Shown here: positions 6,238 to 10,777 of the stretch, one piece after another | How positions within the stretch are numbered: position 1 is the stretch's first letter | Layout: each line of letters opens with the position of its first letter | Assembly: GCA_014879435.1 (NCBI GenBank) | Contig: JACSSB010000333.1 | Coordinates: forward strand, 1-10,777 | DNA length: 10,777 nt | From: Phycisphaerales bacterium | Lineage (GTDB): Bacteria > Pseudomonadota > Gammaproteobacteria > Competibacterales > Competibacteraceae | Reading direction: 5' to 3' | Made by a program: the position numbers and the translations under genes | Notes under the pieces: model-generated | Databases searched by the model: none | Seen by the model: only the letters and a program-made list of their open reading frames with translations | Told to the model about the DNA's origin: nothing

Positions 6238-7203
6238 TCACGGACCTCCGGGGTGGTGTGCATGCGGGGTAGTGGCTGCGGCTGCGGCACGGCGTGCTAG
6301 GCGCAAATCATCCCAGACTTTGCGTTTCTCGCGGGGTGAACGCAGTAAATAAGCGGGATGATAGGTAACCACCAACGGGATTTGTGTTGGTCCGAAATCA
6401 TGAACCCGACTGCGTAGTTTGCCGATTTGGGTATCGGTATGGAGTAGATTCTGAGCAGCGATTCGACCCAGGGCGAGGATGATGCGTGGCCCGATGAGTG
6501 CGATCTGTCGCTCCAGAAATGGGCGGCAATGGCTCGCCTCGGCGGGGGCAGGGTCGCGATTTTCTGGTGGGCGGCATTTCAGGATATTGGCGATGTAGAC
6601 CTGTTCGCGTTTCAGGCCAATCGCCAGCATCATCGGATTGAGCAGCTTACCCGCCCGGCCCACGAATGGTTCGCCCTGTCGGTCTTCGTCAGCGCCCGGT
6701 GCCTCACCGATCACCAGCCAGTCGGCCTCGCGATTACCAACTCCGAATACGGCCTGAGTCCGGGTCGTGCACAGCGCGCAAGCAGTGCACTGTCGCGCTT
6801 CCGCTGTCAGTGTTTCCCAGTCCATTTGGGCGATGCGCGCCTCGCGACTGATAGGAGGCGCGGGAGGTGCGGTCAATATCGAATCGGCGGCCTCACTCTC
6901 AAAAACGGGTTCCCAATCGTCTTCTGGGGGCGGTATCCAGTCGTCGGAAGGAGGAGGCGATTCGAGTCCCTCCTCAGTTTCCAAAGACAGCGACTGGGGC
7001 CGATCCCATTCGTTGTCTTCCTCGTGCAAGGGCGAGTGAGGCACGGCGGTCGAAAGAGGGGAATCCGTCTCCTTTGCATCCTGCTCCGCCGCCCGTTGAG
7101 AGGGGAAATCCGCCGTTTGTGGCGACGTGGTCGGTGGCTGGCGCGATAGCCACAATGGAATATCCATCGCTTTCAAGTATTCCCGCTTGCGATCACTGGT
7201 CAT
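6238..7203 (-). CDS. Family 4 (4Fe-4S) uracil-DNA glycosylase with a HolD/psi-like N-terminal peptide
   Basis: The catalytic part (about residues 130-305 of 321) is a family 4 uracil-DNA glycosylase, which removes uracil from DNA to start base-excision repair. Seen here are the GEAPG motif (166-170) followed by ADED, the NILKCRPP segment (206-213) and the HPAYLL motif with H282. Likely 4Fe-4S ligands are C139 and C142, then C210 and C226 (x15 apart). Family members are sometimes annotated as SPO1 phage-type DNA polymerase. The first 125 residues are not part of that fold. Residues 5-23 carry the pattern R-x-x-x-Y-L-x-x-M-x-I-x-x-W-x-x-R-x-P, which resembles the chi-binding N-terminus of HolD. 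Residues 24-125 are an acidic, proline-rich, probably disordered linker. The ATG at 7203 is 9 bases after the leuA stop and has a weak ribosome binding site. Confidence 0.9.
   Translation of the reverse strand: MTSDRKREYLKAMDIPLWLSRQPPTTSPQTADFPSQRAAEQDAKETDSPLSTAVPHSPLHEEDNEWDRPQSLSLETEEGLESPPPSDDWIPPPEDDWEPVFESEAADSILTAPPAPPISREARIAQMDWETLTAEARQCTACALCTTRTQAVFGVGNREADWLVIGEAPGADEDRQGEPFVGRAGKLLNPMMLAIGLKREQVYIANILKCRPPENRDPAPAEASHCRPFLERQIALIGPRIILALGRIAAQNLLHTDTQIGKLRSRVHDFGPTQIPLVVTYHPAYLLRSPREKRKVWDDLRLARRAAAAATTPHAHHPGGP
6244..6249 (-). promoter_or_regulatory. Strong ribosome binding site deciding the rimI TTG start
   Basis: GGAGGT on the - strand overlaps the last codons of the uracil-glycosylase gene and lies 7 bases before TTG (6236-6234). 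It is a full match to the core Shine-Dalgarno sequence, which favours the TTG over the upstream ATGs. Confidence 0.8.
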
Positions 7204-7212
7204 GGGAGCCGC

Positions 7213-8748
7213 TCACAGCAGTTGCGGATGTGCCCGCTCAGGCGGTTGCAGCACTTTGTTGAGCGCATTCACATAGGCTTTGGCCGAGGCGATCACGATG
7301 TCGGTATCGGCACCCTGGCCGTTGACGATCCGTCCGCCTTTGGAAATGCGTACCGTCACTTCACCTTGGGAATCGGTGCCGCTGGTGATGTTGTTGACCG
7401 AATACAGCAGCAAGTCGGTGCCGGTTTGCAGGATGCTTTCGATAGCTTTGAACGAGGCATCCACCGGGCCGCCGCCAGTCGCGGTAGCGCTGCGTTCCTG
7501 TCCATCTACCGCTAGGGTGACTTGAGAACTAGGGGTTTCGCCGGTCTCTGAGCAGACCCGCAGATAGAGCAGCTTGACCCGCTCGTTTTCCGCCGTCAGA
7601 TAGGCATCGGTCACCAGCGCCTGTAAATCTTCGTCGTAGATTTCGTGCTTTTTGTCAGCCAGATCTTTGAAGCGGGCGAAGGCATCGTTCAATTCTTCCT
7701 CGGTCGCGAAACTAGCGCCCAATTCTTCCAGTCGCGTGCGGAAAGCATTGCGGCCCGAATGTTTACCCATGACCATCCGATTGGCACTCCAACCGACATC
7801 TTCGGCACGCATGATCTCGTAGGTCTCGCGGTGCTTGAGCACGCCATCCTGATGGATACCGGATTCGTGAGCAAAGGCATTGGCGCCGACGATGGCTTTG
7901 TTCGGTTGCACCGGAAAACCGGTGATGTTGGCCACCAGACGTGAGGCAGGGACGATCTGAGTGGTATCGAGATTGGTTTCGAGCCGGAACACGTCGCGGC
8001 GAGTACGCACTGCCATCACGATTTCTTCCAGTGAGGCATTGCCAGCGCGTTCACCCAGGCCGTTGATGGTGCATTCGACTTGACGTGCACCGGCCAACAC
8101 TGCCGCCAGCGAGTTGGCCACCGCCAGTCCTAGATCATTATGGCAATGCACGGAGAAGATAGCCTTATTGGCGTTTGGCACGCGCTCGATCAGGTTGCGG
8201 ATGGTGTGGGCAAACTGTTCGGGGAGGTTATAGCCGACCGTGTCGGGGATATTGATGGTGCGGGCGCCCGCCTCGATCACTGCCTCCACGATCCGGCATA
8301 AGAAATCGAGCTCGGAACGGCCTGCGTCCTCGGCGGAGAATTCCACATCGTCGGTCCAATGCCGAGCGCGACGAACCGCCGCGACCGCCCTTTCCACCAC
8401 CTGATCCGGCTCCATGCGCAGTTTCATCTTCATGTGGATCGGCGAGGTGGCGATAAAGGTGTGCACACGGCCCGCTGCCGCTTCTTTCAGTGCCTCACCG
8501 GCGCGGTCGATATCGGCATCGGACGCCCGCGCCAAGCCGCAGACTATGCTGTCTTTGACTGCCCGTGCTACCGCCCGTACTGCCTCGAAATCACCGGGGC
8601 TGGCGATAGGGAAACCGGCTTCGATCACATCTACCCGCATCCGTTCCAGCATTTTAGCGATACGGACTTTTTCCTCCTTGGTCATCGAGGCGCCAGGACT
8701 CTGCTCGCCATCGCGCAAGGTCGTATCGAAAATGATCAGCTTATTCAT
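7213..8748 (-). CDS. leuA: 2-isopropylmalate synthase LeuA
   Basis: LeuA condenses acetyl-CoA with 2-ketoisovalerate, the committed step of leucine synthesis. The 511-residue protein starts with the DRE-TIM barrel signature FDTTLRDGEQSPGA (R12, D13). It has the metal ligands H201 and H203 (SVHCHNDLG, one position from E. coli H202 and H204), the NGLGERAGNA and HESGIHQDG segments, and a complete C-terminal regulatory domain (GGGPVDA, VNNITSGTDSQGE) that normally binds leucine for feedback inhibition. I chose the ATG at 8748, which has GGAG 9 bases upstream; the frame stays open upstream to 8994, but the predicted promoter lies within that part. The gene leads an apparent operon with the uracil glycosylase (gap 9 bases) and rimI. 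Confidence 0.97.
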   Translation of the reverse strand: MNKLIIFDTTLRDGEQSPGASMTKEEKVRIAKMLERMRVDVIEAGFPIASPGDFEAVRAVARAVKDSIVCGLARASDADIDRAGEALKEAAAGRVHTFIATSPIHMKMKLRMEPDQVVERAVAAVRRARHWTDDVEFSAEDAGRSELDFLCRIVEAVIEAGARTINIPDTVGYNLPEQFAHTIRNLIERVPNANKAIFSVHCHNDLGLAVANSLAAVLAGARQVECTINGLGERAGNASLEEIVMAVRTRRDVFRLETNLDTTQIVPASRLVANITGFPVQPNKAIVGANAFAHESGIHQDGVLKHRETYEIMRAEDVGWSANRMVMGKHSGRNAFRTRLEELGASFATEEELNDAFARFKDLADKKHEIYDEDLQALVTDAYLTAENERVKLLYLRVCSETGETPSSQVTLAVDGQERSATATGGGPVDASFKAIESILQTGTDLLLYSVNNITSGTDSQGEVTVRISKGGRIVNGQGADTDIVIASAKAYVNALNKVLQPPERAHPQLL

Positions 8749-8818
8749 GCAGGTATTCTCCAGGTAGGGTTCGGCTGCCGTGCTGGCGATGGGCGAAGCC
8801 GGTGGGCAATGGCGGTTG

Positions 8819-8846
8819 ATTATGGCCATTTTGTGCACTTTGTCAG
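8819..8846 (-). promoter_or_regulatory. Predicted sigma-70 promoter of the leuA operon
   Basis: On the - strand, CTGACA (8846-8841) and CATAAT (8824-8819) each match the consensus at 5 of 6 positions, with a 16-base spacer. The predicted start near 8812 gives a leader of about 64 bases. No leucine-codon leader peptide or attenuator hairpin was seen in it. The remaining leuA-glgX gap (8847-8946) shows no gene I can support. Confidence 0.65.
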
Positions 8847-8946
8847 CCGAATATTCGATCACCCGAGGTTTGACTCCAGACGCGATTCCAGCGAGTACGC
8901 TCCAGCATCGTTGGCATGTGTTCCGGCGAGTGGCAACTTTGGCTCT

Positions 8947-8955
8947 TGCTATAAT
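8947..8955 (+). promoter_or_regulatory. Predicted extended -10 promoter of glgX
   Basis: TGCTATAAT is a perfect extended -10 element (TGnTATAAT) followed by an AT-rich stretch. No good -35 lies 16-18 bases upstream, which fits an extended -10 promoter. The start would be near 8962, about 31 bases before the glgX ATG. Confidence 0.6.
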
Positions 8956-8980
8956 AATAATTTTACAGCCTGTATCAGGC

Positions 8981-8987
8981 AAAGGAG
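8981..8987 (+). promoter_or_regulatory. Ribosome binding site of glgX
   Basis: AAAGGAG lies 5 bases before the ATG at 8993 and is the only strong site here, so it fixes the glgX start. Confidence 0.8.
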
Positions 8988-8992
8988 ATTCC

Positions 8993-10777
8993 ATGTCGCA
9001 CCTGCTTTGGCCTGGAAAGCCCTATCCACTGGGTGCTTTTTGGGATGGTAAAGGGACCAATTTTGCGTTGTTTTCGGAAAATGCCACGCGGGTCGATCTG
9101 TGTCTATTTGATGAAAAGAACCGAGAAACTCGGTTGGAGCTGCGGGAAGTCAACAAATTTATCTGGCACGGTTATGTTCCGAAAATTGGACCCGGCCAGC
9201 GTTATGGATTTCGGGTGCATGGGCCGTTCGCACCCAATGAGGGACATCGCTTCAATCCTCATAAACTCTTGATCGATCCCTATGCCAAGGCGCTCGATGG
9301 CGATGTTCAATCGGGCGAGGCCATTTTCGGTTATCCGTGGAACCAGCCCGAGGACGATCTGGCCTTGTCTGAGGAAGACAGTGCGCCGTTGATGCCGAAG
9401 GCGGTGGTGATCGATCCGCATTTCGACTGGGAGAATGACGAGCTGTTGCGCACGCCCTGGCACGAGACGGTGATCTATGAATTGCACGTCCGAGGGTTTA
9501 CCCGCCTGCATCCAAATATTCCGCAGGAACTGCGCGGTACCTATGCCGGTTTGGCACATCCTGCCGCTATCGATCATTTGCGCTCGATTGGCGTGACTGC
9601 GGTGGAACTGATGCCGGTGCACCATTATCTGGCGCATCCAGGCCATTTAGCAGATAGCGGGCTGCACAACTACTGGGGCTACGATTCGCTGAATTTCTTT
9701 GCCCCCTATTCTGGCTATAGCGCGAGCGGTGTCGAGGGTCAGCAGGTCCGTGAATTCAAGGAAATGGTCAAGGCCTTACACCAGGCTGGCATCGAAGTGA
9801 TCCTGGATGTGGTCTACAACCACACGGGTGAAGGGAATCAGATGGGGCCGACCCTGACGTTGCGTGGAGTGGATAACGCCGCTTATTACCGTTTGGTCGA
9901 GGATAACCCGCGTTATTACATGGATTTCACCGGCTGTGGCAACTCGCTCAACGTCCGCCATCCACAAGTGCTCAAGCTGATCATGGACAGCCTGCGCTAC
10001 TGGGTGTTGGAGATGCATGTAGATGGTTTTCGCTTTGATCTGGCTTCAGCATTAGCGCGAGAGCTGTATGCTGTTGATCGACTAGCCGCATTTTTCGATA
10101 TCATTCATCAAGATCCGGTACTGTCCGATGTCAAGTTGATCGCCGAGCCTTGGGATGTCGGCGATGGCGGTTATCAAGTCGGGGGATTTCCGCTGTTGTG
10201 GTCGGAATGGAATGGCCGCTACCGCGACACGGTACGCGATTTCTGGCGCGGCGAACCCAGTCGGTTGGCTGATCTCGCCTTCCGTTTCACCGGTAGTTCC
10301 GATCTGTACCGGTCTAATGGTCGCAATCCCAACGCCAGCATTAATTTCATCACCGCCCACGATGGCTTCACTCTGTACGATTTAGTCAGCTACAACGAAA
10401 AGCACAACGAAGCCAACGATGAGGATAACCGCGACGGGGAGAACCACAACCGCTCCTGGAACTGCGGAGTCGAGGGCGAAACGGATGACACGGCGGTTCT
10501 CTATCTACGCCATCGCCAGCAGCGCAATTTCCTAGCGACGCTATTTTTGTCACAGGGTGTTCCCATGCTGCTGGCTGGCGACGAGATGGGCCGTACTCAG
10601 CATGGCAACAATAACGCCTACTGCCAAGACAATGCACTGTCCTGGTTGAATTGGGAACTGCCGGAGGAAAACGCCGCACTGTTGGAATTCGTGCGCGATC
10701 TGATGACGTTTCGCCAGGAACATCCGGTATTCCGGCGACGCAAATGGTTTCATGGACGGTCGATCCACGGTTCTGGG
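8993..10777 (+). CDS. glgX: Glycogen debranching enzyme GlgX, 3' end cut by the window
   Basis: GlgX (GH13 family, isoamylase-like) hydrolyses alpha-1,6 branch points in glycogen or limit dextrin. 595 residues are present; the family is usually about 650-720 long, so roughly 60-130 are missing beyond the edge. An N-terminal CBM48 domain (about 1-130, with the FALFSENATRVDLCLFD segment) precedes the catalytic barrel. The four GH13 regions are visible: DVVYNH (272-277), GFRFDLAS with nucleophile D349, IAEPWD with acid/base E385, and TAHDGF with H456 and D457. These are offset by 14 from E. coli D335, E371 and D443. It is read divergently from leuA. No other glg gene is in the window. An archaeal-type TreX-like role is possible, but GlgX is the natural call. 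Confidence 0.95.
   Translation, partial: MSHLLWPGKPYPLGAFWDGKGTNFALFSENATRVDLCLFDEKNRETRLELREVNKFIWHGYVPKIGPGQRYGFRVHGPFAPNEGHRFNPHKLLIDPYAKALDGDVQSGEAIFGYPWNQPEDDLALSEEDSAPLMPKAVVIDPHFDWENDELLRTPWHETVIYELHVRGFTRLHPNIPQELRGTYAGLAHPAAIDHLRSIGVTAVELMPVHHYLAHPGHLADSGLHNYWGYDSLNFFAPYSGYSASGVEGQQVREFKEMVKALHQAGIEVILDVVYNHTGEGNQMGPTLTLRGVDNAAYYRLVEDNPRYYMDFTGCGNSLNVRHPQVLKLIMDSLRYWVLEMHVDGFRFDLASALARELYAVDRLAAFFDIIHQDPVLSDVKLIAEPWDVGDGGYQVGGFPLLWSEWNGRYRDTVRDFWRGEPSRLADLAFRFTGSSDLYRSNGRNPNASINFITAHDGFTLYDLVSYNEKHNEANDEDNRDGENHNRSWNCGVEGETDDTAVLYLRHRQQRNFLATLFLSQGVPMLLAGDEMGRTQHGNNNAYCQDNALSWLNWELPEENAALLEFVRDLMTFRQEHPVFRRRKWFHGRSIHGSG

Noticed and set aside
6237..6290. rimI starting at the ATG at 6290 or 6263
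   Set aside because: Both lie inside the uracil-glycosylase gene and add residues with no counterpart in RimI. The TTG at 6236 has a perfect Shine-Dalgarno sequence and gives a normal length.
6529..7149. 206-codon open frame on the + strand opposite the uracil glycosylase
   Set aside because: Antisense shadow of the glycosylase gene, arginine-rich, without a ribosome binding site or any family motif.
8749..8812. Leucine leader peptide and attenuator before leuA
   Set aside because: The predicted leader is about 64 bases and contains no run of leucine codons and no terminator-antiterminator pair.
8749..8994. In-frame 82-residue upstream extension of leuA
   Set aside because: The conserved LeuA N-terminus begins at 8748 with a good ribosome binding site, and the predicted promoter at 8819-8846 lies inside the extension. 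The first ATG would overlap the glgX start codon on the other strand.
8359..9051. 230-codon open frame on the + strand opposite leuA
   Set aside because: It is the antisense shadow of leuA and crosses into glgX in another frame. Its composition is histidine-, arginine- and cysteine-rich with no recognisable domain.

Overview
This window looks like ordinary chromosome from a moderately GC-rich proteobacterium, most likely a gammaproteobacterium. That placement is an inference from three things: a bioB-bioA-bioF-bioC-bioD operon, a rimI gene directly downstream of a protein that begins with a HolD-like peptide, and proteobacterial-type LeuA and GlgX. No mobile element, CRISPR array, rRNA or tRNA was seen.

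Layout. Bases 1-120 hold a possible but weakly supported divergent gene start. Bases 123-5111 on the + strand are a compact biotin operon, bioB, bioA, bioF, bioC and bioD. Its members are separated by at most 15 bases or overlap. It covers removal of the pimeloyl methyl-ester disguise's counterpart (BioC adds it), then the four ring-assembly steps, but no pimeloyl-ACP methyl ester esterase (BioH or an analogue) is present. A perfect 26-base palindrome at 5240-5265 can terminate both this operon and the convergent cold-shock gene csp (5309-5521, - strand), which has its own promoter and a leader of about 159 bases. Further right on the - strand is an apparent operon read leuA (8748 to 7213), a family 4 uracil-DNA glycosylase (7203 to 6238), rimI (6236 to 5766). 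The gaps are 9 bases and 1 base. Divergent from leuA, glgX starts at 8993 and runs off the right edge.

How the genes work together. The bio genes convert a disguised malonyl thioester precursor and pimeloyl-ACP to biotin: BioC methylates malonyl-ACP to prime fatty-acid synthesis, BioF makes KAPA, BioA makes DAPA, BioD makes dethiobiotin and BioB inserts sulfur. LeuA commits 2-ketoisovalerate to leucine. The glycosylase repairs uracil in DNA, and RimI acetylates ribosomal protein S18. GlgX debranches glycogen.

The most interesting signal is the N-terminus of the glycosylase. Its first ~23 residues resemble the chi-binding peptide of the DNA polymerase III psi subunit (HolD), followed by an acidic, proline-rich linker, and the gene lies just upstream of rimI, where enteric bacteria carry holD. 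This suggests a psi-peptide/uracil-glycosylase fusion tethered to the replisome. A second point is that BioA carries sequence signatures closer to the Bacillus lysine-using enzyme than to the SAM-using E. coli enzyme. There is no gene-free stretch over 300 bases; the three largest gaps (5112-5308, 5522-5765, 8749-8992) are described among the features.
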